Below, in pieces: positions 20,151-27,424 of a stretch of DNA of 64,000 bases (the first letter of the stretch is position 1; every line of letters begins with the position of its first letter). Location: assembly GCF_014803405.1 (NCBI RefSeq), contig NZ_JACYFG010000038.1, forward strand, positions 62,001-126,000, in the 5' to 3' direction. Both the position numbers and the translations under genes were made by a program. The notes under the pieces were generated by a model. It was given only the letters and a program-made list of their open reading frames with translations. It was not told where the DNA came from and searched no databases. Source of the stretch: Pelagicoccus enzymogenes (GTDB taxonomy: Bacteria > Verrucomicrobiota > Verrucomicrobiia > Opitutales > Opitutaceae).

Positions 20151-20821
20151 GGGGCGACCTCCAACTCCACGCTGATCTTGCGGGCCGCCTCGAAACCGAG
20201 CTGACGCTTCGCTCCGTCGCTGAACTCCAGCGAGACCACCCCCGCCTGAGGATCGCGGCCCGAAACCAGCAAGCCCCTGCCGGGAGTCAGGCCATTGCTC
20301 TCCAAGTACTGCAGAAAACGGTCTTCCTGGTCCTCGATGCGACCCACCGTCACCCTCTGGCCCTCCTCGCAGTCGACCAGCGGCAACAAGTCGCGCTCGG
20401 CGATTACCCCGCTCTTGTCCGGGATCGGGTCCCCGTGCGGATCCAGCTCCGGATGCCCCAGCAACACGTCGATCCGCTCCAGCACCCGGTCCGAAATCAC
20501 GTGCTCCAAGGCCTCCGCCTCGTCGTGGATCTCGTGCCAGTCCATGCCCAAGACCTTCACCAGGAAAAGCTCGATCATGCGGTGCCGGCGCAAAACCAGC
20601 AGGGCCAGCTCCTTGCCCTGCTCCGTCAGCTGTACTCCCACTCGCGGAGTGTAGCCCACCAAGCCCGTCTTGGCCAAGGACTTGACCATGGTCGTGGCCG
20701 TCCCCGGAGTCACCTCCAGCGACGAGGAAAGCTCGCCCATGCTCACGTTCCCGCCCTCACCCTGCTCGAATTGCAGGGTGTAGATATTCTTGATGTAGTT
20801 CTCTACCGTACTGGTCGCCAT
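20147..20821 (-). CDS. DtxR/MntR-type metal-dependent transcriptional repressor
   Basis: 224 residues. An N-terminal winged helix (ENYIKNIYTLQFEQG, MGELSSSLEVTPGTATTMVKSLAKTGLVGYTPRVGVQLT), a dimerisation/metal-binding domain (RRHRMIELFLVKVLGMDWHEIHDEAEALEHVISDRVLERID, LGHPELDPHGDPIP) and a C-terminal FeoA/SH3-like domain (about 150-224). The metal ligands (Glu/His/Asp of EIHDEAEALEH) are those of manganese- or iron-responsive repressors; which metal cannot be told. First gene of an operon with rmuC. No metal-transport gene is adjacent, so its targets lie elsewhere. Confidence 0.93.
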   Translation of the reverse strand: MATSTVENYIKNIYTLQFEQGEGGNVSMGELSSSLEVTPGTATTMVKSLAKTGLVGYTPRVGVQLTEQGKELALLVLRRHRMIELFLVKVLGMDWHEIHDEAEALEHVISDRVLERIDVLLGHPELDPHGDPIPDKSGVIAERDLLPLVDCEEGQRVTVGRIEDQEDRFLQYLESNGLTPGRGLLVSGRDPQAGVVSLEFSDGAKRQLGFEAARKISVELEVAP

Positions 20822-21149
20822 GGTCTCAAAGGGGTTCGCCGCGCCTCCTCCTCGAGCGGCGCTTGAGAGCGCGCTCTGAGACAGTGCTCACGCTGGCGCT
20901 CAGAAACCGCGGCTCGATGCGAAAAGGGGCAAAAACTCCCTCCTATCGCTGACCCATCGCCTCCCGATTGCAAAGCCTTTTGTGACCGCCCGAAGCAAGT
21001 CGCAGCTCACAGCCCCACTCGCCCCCACGGCCCGCTCGCTCCCACGCCCCGTTCGTAAAACAAACGTTAATCCCGCGGCGGCTCGCACATATCCGCATAG
21101 AGTGATTCACTCACGAAGACCTTATCCGATAGACCGAGAATACAGTAGT
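20822..21149. other. Divergent intergenic region, nothing specific seen
   Basis: 328 bp between the divergent DtxR-like regulator and response regulator genes. It contains short GC-rich palindromic phrases (for example GAGAGCGCGCTCTGAGAC near 20865) but no recognisable MntR/DtxR box, RNA gene or ORF. Confidence 0.35.
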
Positions 21150-21761
21150 ATGAGCAGCCAATTCAAAGTCCACATTGTCGAAGACGACAAAACCACCCGC
21201 CGCCTCCTCGAAAACGTCACCAGCATGCTGGGATACGACATCAAATCCTACGAGAACGGCCAGCAAGCGTGGGACGCCTTTCAAGTGGAACGGCCGCACA
21301 TCGTCATCAGCGACTGGATGCTTCCCGAAATGGACGGGCTCGAGCTCTGCCGCAAGCTGCGCGAAAGCATGAAGGACAGCTACACCTACTTCGTCCTCAT
21401 CTCCGCCCAGAAGCGCTCCCGCCCCAACCTCGAGGCCGCCATCAACGCCGGCGTGGACGACTTCCTCAAGAAGCCCATCGGCTCCGACGAGATCTGGAAC
21501 CGCCTCCGCGTAGCCGAGCGCATCCTCAACTTCAACCAGCAGGTCAAACGCCTCGAAAGCCTCATCCCCATCTGCTGCTACTGCAAGAAGGTGCGCAACG
21601 ACGGCGACCTTTGGGAACAGATCGAGCAATACGTCAACGAGCGCACCGGGGCCGACTTCACCCACTCCATCTGCCCCAGCTGCATGGACACCCACGTCCG
21701 CCCGCAGATGGAATCCTACAAGCAGTCCCTCAAGGACAAAGCCCGCGCCACCGCCGAGTAA
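21150..21761 (+). CDS. Response regulator with C-terminal Cys-rich motif
   Basis: 203 residues from the ATG at 21150; an upstream extension of the frame is not supported. Receiver domain about 4-125: acidic pair in VHIVEDDKTTRR, phospho-acceptor Asp in IVISDWMLPEMDGLEL, Thr/Ser in VLISAQKR, Lys in FLKKPIG. A linker helix then leads to LIPICCYCKKVRNDGDLWEQ...DFTHSICPSCMD, a Cys-rich motif that in my recollection caps many PAS/REC proteins of environmental bacteria and may bind metal. There is no DNA-binding or enzymatic output, so it probably acts by protein contact. No cognate kinase adjoins it. Confidence 0.88.
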   Translation: MSSQFKVHIVEDDKTTRRLLENVTSMLGYDIKSYENGQQAWDAFQVERPHIVISDWMLPEMDGLELCRKLRESMKDSYTYFVLISAQKRSRPNLEAAINAGVDDFLKKPIGSDEIWNRLRVAERILNFNQQVKRLESLIPICCYCKKVRNDGDLWEQIEQYVNERTGADFTHSICPSCMDTHVRPQMESYKQSLKDKARATAE

Positions 21762-21766
21762 GGCCC

Positions 21767-21797
21767 AGGTAGGGCCCGCTGTCCCAGCGAGCCGCAA
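21767..21797. repeat. Dispersed intergenic hairpin, AGGTAGGGC family (copy 1)
   Basis: 31-nt element AGGTAGGGC-CCG-CTG-T-CCCAG-CGA-GCCGCAA. Stem GGCCCGCTG with CAGCGAGCC (one mismatch), tiny loop. It starts 5 nt after the response-regulator stop and pairs with a second copy at 21882-21912. Confidence 0.6.
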
Positions 21798-21881
21798 ACC
21801 GCCTCCCAAAGCAGCGAAGTCGAAAGACCTTCGACCCCATCCACACGTCCCGCCCCCCCGTGTCCGATGAGCACTGCCTCA

Positions 21882-21912
21882 AGGTAGGGCGGACTGGCCC
21901 AGTCCGCCGCAA
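21882..21912. repeat. Dispersed intergenic hairpin, AGGTAGGGC family (copy 2)
   Basis: 31-nt element AGGTAGGGC-GGA-CTG-G-CCCAG-TCC-GCCGCAA, same frame as copy 1. The variable arm bases change together (GGA/TCC), so the hairpin is conserved rather than the sequence. A run of 13 C follows at 21936-21948. Confidence 0.6.
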
Positions 21913-21986
21913 CGCGCGATCAAGCAACAAGCCCGCCCCCCCCCCCCCTTTTCCCGAGAAGAAGCAGACGAAGAGCGCCTTCTCCC

Positions 21987-22268
21987 TCAGCCCTTCACCC
22001 CCTCCAGCTCCACCCAAGTCGCGCCCCAGCCCCCGCCCGTCTGGTCGCACAAGCCGAAATCCTTCACGCAGGCGATCTTGCGCAGCTGGGCGTGCACCAG
22101 CTCCCGCAAAGCGCCCGAGCCCTTGCCGTGGATCACCCGCACCCGCGTGATCCCCTTCTCCAGGCAAAGCTCGAAATAGTCCGGCAGCAACTCCTTCACC
22201 TCCCCCGGGCGAAAGGTATGCAGGTCCAACTCGTCAGATATCGGGAACTCCACAGGCTCGTCTTCCAT
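21987..22268 (-). CDS. Smr domain protein
   Basis: 93 residues, a stand-alone Smr (MutS2 C-terminal) domain. Diagnostic pieces are ELDLHTFRPGEVKELLPDYFE and VRVIHGKGSGALRELVHAQL; the H-G-K-G-S-G loop and DLH motif are the presumed nucleic-acid-cleavage/binding residues of the family. It likely acts as a small nuclease or nucleic-acid-binding protein in the cytoplasm. Single-gene unit, divergent from the next gene, with a possible strong start just after its own weakly conserved leader. Confidence 0.88.
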   Translation of the reverse strand: MEDEPVEFPISDELDLHTFRPGEVKELLPDYFELCLEKGITRVRVIHGKGSGALRELVHAQLRKIACVKDFGLCDQTGGGWGATWVELEGVKG

Positions 22269-22341
22269 AATTTCGTTAAAACAACCCCTTTCCTCCTACG
22301 AATCCACTAAAACCGCTAGACTCCCCGTCGAATTAGAAGAT

Positions 22342-23088
22342 ATGACAGGAGGCAACTCCCTGCCATTCCCACCCATGTACCGACTCGCACCCAGCATCAG
22401 CGCCGCGCTCAGCCTCCTAGCCGCCCTAGGACTCGCTTGCCGCGCCTCCGCCCAGGAGCCCAAGAGCGACGAGCTCATCCCCCCCGTCGCCATCTACAAG
22501 GTCGACCCCTCCCACCCCAGCGAGCTCTACGACCGCGGCATCGAAGGCGAAGCCATCATCATCGCCAACGTCGACGTCTTCGGCACCGTCATCGACCCCG
22601 TCGTCGACCGGGCCACCCACGACGAGTTCGGCCTCGCCGCCCTGCTCGCCGCCTCCGAGTGGATCTTCGAGCCCGCCACCAAGAACGGCGTTCCCCAAGC
22701 CGTACGCGTCAAGATCCCCTTCACCTTCAAGATCGCCTTCGAGCACAAGCTCAACGTCGAGATGGGCCGCGAAGTCTTCAAAGAGATCGACGTTCCCGTC
22801 ACCCCCTCCTTCGAGCTCGAGCAAGCCCCCATGCCCAAGTTCATCCCCGCCTTCGACGAGTTCTACCCCGAGGCCTTCCTCAACACCGGCAAAAGCGCCG
22901 CCGTCAGCGTCGAGTTCATCGTCAATCCCGACGGCAACGTGATCAACCCCCGCATCGTCTCCATCTCCACCCCCGGCTTCGAGGAAGCCGCCATGCGCGC
23001 CGTGGCCCACATCCAGTACAACACCATCCGCGTCCAAGGCCAGCCCGTGCACGTCTCCATCATGATGCCCATCCAGTTCTCCCCCTAG
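22342..23088 (+). CDS. Periplasmic protein with two TonB C-terminal-like domains
   Basis: 248 residues. The start is uncertain: 22342, or the ATG at 22375, which directly begins a classical signal peptide (MYRLAPSISAALSLLAALGLACRASAQ). Two repeats follow, each with the TonB-C pattern: about 45-130 (DRGIEGEAIIIANVDVFGTV ... SEWIFEPATKNGVPQAVRVKIPFTF) and about 150-248 (TGKSAAVSVEFIVNPDGNV ... AVAHIQYNTIRVQGQPVHV). There is no TM anchor or Pro-rich linker as in real TonB, so it is probably an exported TonB-C-fold protein rather than an energy transducer. Stand-alone gene. Confidence 0.72.
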   Translation: MTGGNSLPFPPMYRLAPSISAALSLLAALGLACRASAQEPKSDELIPPVAIYKVDPSHPSELYDRGIEGEAIIIANVDVFGTVIDPVVDRATHDEFGLAALLAASEWIFEPATKNGVPQAVRVKIPFTFKIAFEHKLNVEMGREVFKEIDVPVTPSFELEQAPMPKFIPAFDEFYPEAFLNTGKSAAVSVEFIVNPDGNVINPRIVSISTPGFEEAAMRAVAHIQYNTIRVQGQPVHVSIMMPIQFSP

Positions 23089-23681
23089 CCGGAGAGAGAC
23101 CGCTGCCACGTCGCCCCCGAGCAGCAGGAAGCGACCTCGCCAACAACACCGAGCCAGCCGAACCCGCGCCGCAATCTCGGCCCCTCACCCATTCGCCCCA
23201 AGGCGGCACGCCCGTGGGCGCTTCGCTTCGGCGGCAAGCCGAGATACCGCGTGCGTTTCCCCCCAGTTCCAATGCCCCCTCGCGCGTCCAACACCGAACG
23301 GGAGGGACAGCTTCCACGCTGTCCGCGCTGCAGGAGCACCTCCCCGATTTCACGCAAAAGCAGCGAATATCGCCAGACCTCCGCCTCCAAGAACGCATTC
23401 CAGTCCGCCAAGTCTCCGCCTTCATCCCGGATCCGCCCTCCATCCACTTCTCCTTGAGCCCCCCTCGCTTTGCGCAGCTTTTTAAAGGAGCTAACACGAC
23501 GCAATCTTCAGTCTTTACGTATTTTCCTAAGCTAGATACACCTAAACCCAACACCCCCCAAAGCTCAGTCTAGCCCAATCCAGCCCAAGTAATCCCTAAA
23601 TAATAACCGATAATGTTGTCGCTTTTTCCGAAAACAAAAACCGGCAAATTTGTCGCTCAATAAGACTTTCGCAAAAAAGAG
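23089..23681. other. Noncoding junction from GC-rich backbone to AT-rich island
   Basis: 593 bp with no credible gene. The left part is GC-rich and holds one hairpin repeat (23301-23324). The right part, from about 23480, becomes AT-rich, with CTAAATAATAACC and two copies of TTGTCGCT (near 23615 and 23650) before the first island ORF. I see no integrase gene or clear attI site. Confidence 0.5.
23301..23324. repeat. Dispersed intergenic hairpin, GGAGGGAC family
   Basis: 24-nt element GGAGGGAC-AG-CTTCCACG-CT-GTCC. The stem GGACAGC/GCTGTCC is perfect around loop TTCCAC. Compare 18718-18741 and 51363-51386. Confidence 0.65.
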
Positions 23682-23954
23682 ATGACGACATTGAAGGCAA
23701 TGTACCTATTGATAGACTTGGCTCTCTTGGTTGCCAATGCCGCATTTGCATTCATGGCTGCAGGACAAGCAAAAGAAGGAATCAATTGCTTCGATAAGCG
23801 ATACCAATGGAATCCTCTAAACCTAGTGACTTTTCACCCTGAAGATCTGAATACAAAAGGAAAGAAATACAGAAAAATACATTTCGCATGCTTAGCAGGA
23901 TTTGCCCTTTGGACCATTGCTGGACTCATCCTGCATTCCTACATTTCAACTTAA
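23682..23954 (+). CDS. Small two-TM protein of the AT-rich island
   Basis: 90 residues, not recognised. TM segments about 6-27 (YLLIDLALLVANAAFAFMAA) and 66-87 (FACLAGFALWTIAGLILHSY) flank a polar loop with a DKRYQWNPLNLVTFHPED patch. Codon use is AT-rich, unlike the flanking genes. First ORF of what I read as a gene-cassette array; a palindromic element begins a few bases after its stop. Confidence 0.5.
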   Translation: MTTLKAMYLLIDLALLVANAAFAFMAAGQAKEGINCFDKRYQWNPLNLVTFHPEDLNTKGKKYRKIHFACLAGFALWTIAGLILHSYIST

Positions 23955-23960
23955 AAAAAT

Positions 23961-24090
23961 AGTGCGAACCAGGCATCGCACACAATGGCGGCAGACGCTC
24001 GCCTCTTTAGTAACGACCACATGAATACTAACCTCAACAGACTTGGAACATCAACCGAAGCCGCCATCGTTTGGATTTGACGTTACCCAG
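23961..24090. repeat. attC-like element 1
   Basis: It starts with AACCAGGCATCGCACACAA, the same 5' motif seen after four other ORFs of the island. The inner part ATGGCGGC (23985-23992) is answered by GCCGCCAT (24059-24066), so the region can fold into a long hairpin. GTTACCC near 24082 could be the recombination-type right end. Inferred to be the 3' end of an integron cassette. Confidence 0.5.
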
Positions 24091-24096
24091 AAAAAA

Positions 24097-25377
24097 ATGC
24101 CCACGAAACCAACAATCACTCAAATTGAAAACGCCTTTTCCCCGGCAAAAGAAATCGATGACCCCCAAAGGTTTGCTGGGCGAAAAAAGTTTGTTGAGGA
24201 CAGTTACTATGCATTGATATCCGAGGGAACGAACATCGCCGTAATCGGAAATCGCGGAATCGGTAAGACGTCTTTAGCTCGCCAGATAATAAACATTGCC
24301 ACCGGTAGAAATGAATTGCTCAAAAAGATAAAAATAGAAACGGATCAGGACTTAGATTTCCTTTCGATCTACTATACTTGCGGTAAGACGACGGAAACTC
24401 ACGAGCACTTGTTAGAAAGCCTATTAACCAATAGGACTTGCTTGCTCGATTGGATATATGACATCCCGAAAGCAAGAAGAGCTGCAGACAAATTTAAGCC
24501 GAAACTAAATGTCGGAGCTTTTTCGCTTGAAGGCGAAAAAGGCTCTGAAACGACTTACGAATCCTCTGTTTCAAATCACGGAGTAGAAACTGTCTTTACG
24601 AATGTCGTAAGCGCCATCACCGAACAGGGAATGACGAAGGATGGAGTTCTTTTTGTCATCGATGAATTCGATCAGATAAAGAACAAGCAGGGATTTGCAA
24701 CCTTCCTAAAGGCGTTGGCTACAAATGTTCCAAATGTGAAATTCTGCATAGTTGGAGTCGCTCACGATGTGCAGGAACTGATTGAAGAGCATGAGTCATC
24801 TGATCGATTGTTTGCTGGAGGGATTATAGATCTACCCTCAATGTCTGACGCCGAACTCGAGCAAATCATATCTGATGCCGAACAGAGTATTGATTCTTAC
24901 ATTCGTTTCGATCCCAATGCTAAAAAGGAGCTAGTTCGTCTGTCTCAAGGACACCCATACATGACGCACTTAATCGGGAAATATGTGCTACGTAATGCCT
25001 ATCGAGAAAGTGGACGAGACATTGGAGGACCTGATATTGCCAAGACGTTGAGAGCTATTGCCGAATCGGGTATCGACCCCATTCTGGAAAGCAGATACAA
25101 AAAAGCAGTAGCATCATCTCGCCAGAGGGAAATAGTATTGAGGGCACTTTCCGATGTTCAAAAGGACAGCGTTGAAATCCACACCGCAGATGCATACAAA
25201 AGAGCTCTAGATGAGGGGGTAGATAATCCTAGTCAATTCGTTGGGCATCTTGTTACAGAAGACTACGGTGCTGAAATCGTGAAAACACGAGAAAGATACT
25301 ACCGCTTCAGAGATTCTCTTTTTGCGGCATACGTCTCAGCAAGACCCAGAGTGTTCAAAAAGGAAAATTTAGGATAA
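24097..25377 (+). CDS. AAA/STAND-type P-loop ATPase (island gene)
   Basis: 426 residues from the ATG at 24097; an in-frame TTG at 24043 would add 18 residues lying inside the palindromic element and is unlikely. Walker A is IAVIGNRGIGKTSLA; Walker B is GVLFVIDEFDQIKNK; a sensor-1-like VKFCIVGVAHD follows, then helical and winged-helix-like C-terminal regions (QREIVLRALSDVQ...RYYRFRDSLFAAYV). This is the AAA_16/Orc-Cdc6-like layout of signalling or conflict ATPases without a fused effector. AT-rich composition. Its stop codon lies inside the start of the next attC-like element. Role unknown; defence is possible but unproven. Confidence 0.75.
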   Translation: MPTKPTITQIENAFSPAKEIDDPQRFAGRKKFVEDSYYALISEGTNIAVIGNRGIGKTSLARQIINIATGRNELLKKIKIETDQDLDFLSIYYTCGKTTETHEHLLESLLTNRTCLLDWIYDIPKARRAADKFKPKLNVGAFSLEGEKGSETTYESSVSNHGVETVFTNVVSAITEQGMTKDGVLFVIDEFDQIKNKQGFATFLKALATNVPNVKFCIVGVAHDVQELIEEHESSDRLFAGGIIDLPSMSDAELEQIISDAEQSIDSYIRFDPNAKKELVRLSQGHPYMTHLIGKYVLRNAYRESGRDIGGPDIAKTLRAIAESGIDPILESRYKKAVASSRQREIVLRALSDVQKDSVEIHTADAYKRALDEGVDNPSQFVGHLVTEDYGAEIVKTRERYYRFRDSLFAAYVSARPRVFKKENLG

Positions 25378-25446
25378 CCAGTCGGTGGATACAACCGTGC
25401 GGCCAGCGCTCCTCGCTGATCCTCGCACATCGCCTCAAAGTTAGCA
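25372..25446. repeat. attC-like element 2 (best-formed)
   Basis: 75 nt with integron attC logic: left box GGATAAC, 5-nt spacer, L'' GGTGGAT, then a nested hairpin (GTGCG..CAGCG / CGCTG..CGCAC), L' ATCGCC, 5-nt spacer, right box GTTAGCA. L'' and L' pair with one extra base on the left arm, as in attC sites. The ATPase stop codon sits in the left box. Confidence 0.65.
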
Positions 25447-25455
25447 GAAACTAAA

Positions 25456-25710
25456 ATGGATAAACAAGCGAAACAATGGGCCACCTTCCTTGAGTCACGT
25501 ATCAACAAGTTTAGGACTCTGAGAATCATTGTTGTCAGTCTAGTCATAGCAATCTACGGAATCTACGAATACTTTCAGAAGGATGACGCTTTGTACGTTT
25601 TGATTTCAGTCCTAGCCCTAGCTTACGGCTCTCAAGCGTTGGCGAGATATGGCTACATTCTCAAACTAAAAGAACTAGAACGAAAAGTTGAAGATGAGGA
25701 GCAAAGCTAG
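25456..25710 (+). CDS. Small membrane protein of the AT-rich island
   Basis: 84 residues, not recognised. Two hydrophobic segments, about 23-40 (TLRIIVVSLVIAIYGIYEY) and 46-66 (LYVLISVLALAYGSQALARYG), then a charged amphipathic tail (LKLKELERKVEDEEQS). It starts directly after GCAGAAACTAAA, a leader also found in front of the ORF at 26326. Single-ORF cassette by my reading. Confidence 0.5.
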   Translation: MDKQAKQWATFLESRINKFRTLRIIVVSLVIAIYGIYEYFQKDDALYVLISVLALAYGSQALARYGYILKLKELERKVEDEEQS

Positions 25711-25720
25711 AAGTTGAAAG

Positions 25721-25846
25721 ATTGTGCCAACAAGGCATCGCACACAATGTGCGGCAATCGCTCGCCTCTTTGAACCAGCCCCCCTGATAAACAACCTCCC
25801 CAGAACCTTTTACCACAGATCGGGCCTTGTCGCCTGAGCTCGAAGA
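25721..25846. repeat. attC-like element 3
   Basis: It begins CCAACAAGGCATCGCACACAA, nearly the same as element 1, followed by CGCTCGCCTCTTT, also shared with element 1. ACAAGGC (25730-25736) is answered by GCCTTGT (25824-25830) just before the next ORF, giving the outer arms of a long imperfect palindrome. Confidence 0.5.
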
Positions 25847-25847
25847 T

Positions 25848-26243
25848 ATGAATAAAACAATTACTGTTTTAGCGATTTACACATTGGCTATCACGGGCTG
25901 CAAAACAACTGATCGCCCAAAGAATGATGAGGGCTACGAGACTCCAAATCCCATGCTTAAAGATCGTCCCTCCGAGTTGAAAGACGTAGATATAAAGCCA
26001 ACAATCATTCGCACAGGCGATCCGAAATTACCAATAGAGTTCCAGGGCGAAATCAACGCTGTGGTTAGTCTCATCGTCACGAGAGAAGGCAGACCACTTA
26101 AACCACACATAGACAAAACCAATTACCCAGAATATAATTCTCTTGTTCTAGCATTCGTAGACACATTCGAATTCAACTCCGCAAAGCACGATGGAAACAG
26201 TGTAGCTGTCTGGGTGCCCGTCCCGATCATTTTAAGCAATTAA
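25848..26243 (+). CDS. Small lipoprotein with TonB-C-like region (island gene)
   Basis: 131 residues from the ATG at 25848; an upstream in-frame TTG lies in the repeat element. The N-terminus MNKTITVLAIYTLAITGC is a lipoprotein signal with Cys18 as likely acylation site. The C-terminal two thirds (PIEFQGEINAVVSLIVTREGRPLK ... LAFVDTFEFNSAKHDGNSVAVWVPVPI) follows the TonB-C beta-alpha-beta pattern seen in exported envelope proteins, although more weakly than in the gene at 22342. AT-rich composition. Function unknown. Confidence 0.55.
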   Translation: MNKTITVLAIYTLAITGCKTTDRPKNDEGYETPNPMLKDRPSELKDVDIKPTIIRTGDPKLPIEFQGEINAVVSLIVTREGRPLKPHIDKTNYPEYNSLVLAFVDTFEFNSAKHDGNSVAVWVPVPIILSN

Positions 26244-26246
26244 TCA

Positions 26247-26325
26247 TATCAAATCGAGCTATACAATTCACTACAGTCGCTCCGTACGTACGCTCAGGTA
26301 TCCACTCACCCTTGGCAGAAACTAA
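26247..26325. repeat. attC-like element 4
   Basis: The left side ATCAAATCGAGCTATACAA is mirrored by GGTATCCACTCACCCTTGG on the right (CAA/TTG, GAG/CTC and ATAC/GTAT pair, with small bulges). The centre has the palindrome CGTACGTACG. It ends in GGCAGAAACTAAA running into the next start codon, as element 2 does. Confidence 0.5.
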
Positions 26326-26619
26326 ATGAATAGATTTGCAGACTACTGGAACTGTTGGCGAAAAGGTATCGTCATCCTCATGGCTTCGTTTCTGGTGCTC
26401 TTTTTGGCCTTACTACCTTTTCAGTTAGTTTCGATCTTCTACGACGGTCCCAGGAGCGAAACAAAGGACAATATTGTAGCTGTAATCGCTGCATTAGCAT
26501 TGATCATCGGAGCTCCCATCTTGGCCTACAAGATTTTGTTCGAGTGGCTTGAGTGGACAACTCAACATTTGTTGAAAAAAGTTGGATACGTAAAAAAGAA
26601 CGATGATCAAACTGGTTAA
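26326..26619 (+). CDS. Small two-TM protein of the AT-rich island
   Basis: 97 residues, not recognised. TM segments about 13-35 (KGIVILMASFLVLFLALLPFQ) and 48-70 (NIVAVIAALALIIGAPILAYK), followed by a basic amphipathic C-terminus. Same size class, composition and placement as the other island membrane proteins: short leader, single ORF, palindromic element directly after the stop. Confidence 0.5.
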   Translation: MNRFADYWNCWRKGIVILMASFLVLFLALLPFQLVSIFYDGPRSETKDNIVAVIAALALIIGAPILAYKILFEWLEWTTQHLLKKVGYVKKNDDQTG

Positions 26620-26629
26620 ACAGAAAAGA

Positions 26630-26700
26630 CTATAACCACCAGACGATGCATACAATTTCGGTAAACGAGCACAAGCGCTCGCGTCTTTACTCGACCTAGA
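26630..26700. repeat. attC-like element 5
   Basis: It begins ATAACCACCAGACGATGCATACAA and ends GCGCTCGCGTCTTTACTCG. AGACG (26641-26645) pairs with CGTCT (26692-26696) and ACGAGC with GCTCG around the middle. The 5' motif matches elements 1-4, and the CGCTCGCGTCTTT tail matches elements 1 and 3. Confidence 0.5.
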
Positions 26701-26706
26701 AAAACA

Positions 26707-27207
26707 ATGGTAGACCCAAACGAGTTCAGCACGTTGTTGAAATCTGGAGATAAAGAACTCGTGAGTCATTCGATTTGCGACATCGCCGAAAGCATTTTCT
26801 AAGATCAAGGACCAGAAGCCATCCCATATCCCTTGAAAACGGTCTTTGCTGTAGAGACATTCTATGGTCAAGTAGCGAACGGCGGCATCGAACAGTATCT
26901 AACGAATGGACATGAGTCATTGGCAGTTTACACCGCTACAGCACTTGAGGAGGTTGGCCTCGAACTGCCTGCGAAGGTTTTGCGGGAGGTTCTAGAACTG
27001 TTCCCAGCAGATATTAGGGAATCAAATGAACCAAACTACTTAGACTACCTTGATGAAATAGAAGAGCAGAGAGGACCTGAATACATCGAAGAAAATATCG
27101 AACAAGAGTTTTGGAATTGGTACCACGACGGAAACAAAGAAGCCATCCGACGCAAACTACACGATTGGATCGTATCCAACGAAACAAAATTTATAAACCA
27201 ATGCTGA
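26707..27207 (+). pseudogene. DMP19-domain gene interrupted by an in-frame stop
   Basis: An ATG at 26707 opens a frame of 31 codons (MVDPNEFSTLLKSGDKELV...) that stops at a TAA at 26800-26802; the same frame then continues to 27207. The continuing part is DMP19/DUF4375-like: VFAVETFYGQVANGGIEQYLTNGHES ... ATALEEVGLELPAKVLREVLELFPADI, whose family consensus is ET-L-G-E-V-NNGGF-Q. Read through the stop, the N-terminal helices expected before the domain are restored, so one base change probably broke a full-length gene. The alternative is a shorter protein from the TTG at 26833. Last ORF of the AT-rich island. Confidence 0.6.
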
Positions 27208-27424
27208 CAAGAGCAGCTTCAGCATGCGATCCCTCTCTGGCACCAATGTTTCTACAATCTGCATCGCTGACTGAGGCGCCTTCCTCGCCGCACGCGTCCC
27301 GACACCGTCGGGGCAAGTTTGACCTTGCTGAATCGGGAGCAAACGAATCCTCTGGGAGCTCGGAGCTTGTTGGCTCCGCCCCGAAAAAACGAGATCACTT
27401 TCAGATTCGATAGTACCCAGTTAA
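27208..27424. other. Right edge of AT-rich island, no gene seen
   Basis: 217 bp in which composition returns to GC-rich. The hairpin CGGAGC-TTGTTG-GCTCCG lies near 27361, and GACACCGTCGGGGC lies near 27300. No attC-like 5' motif matching the other five could be found here. The promoter for the RND pump genes should lie in this gap. Confidence 0.4.

Noticed and set aside
21936-21948. Run of 13 C as a phase-variable tract
   Set aside because: It lies in intergenic sequence next to a repeat, not in a promoter or coding region; it could also be a sequencing-length artefact.
23966-26700. CRISPR array in the AT-rich island
   Set aside because: The repeats are diverged, unequally spaced and separated by ORFs, unlike CRISPR repeats.
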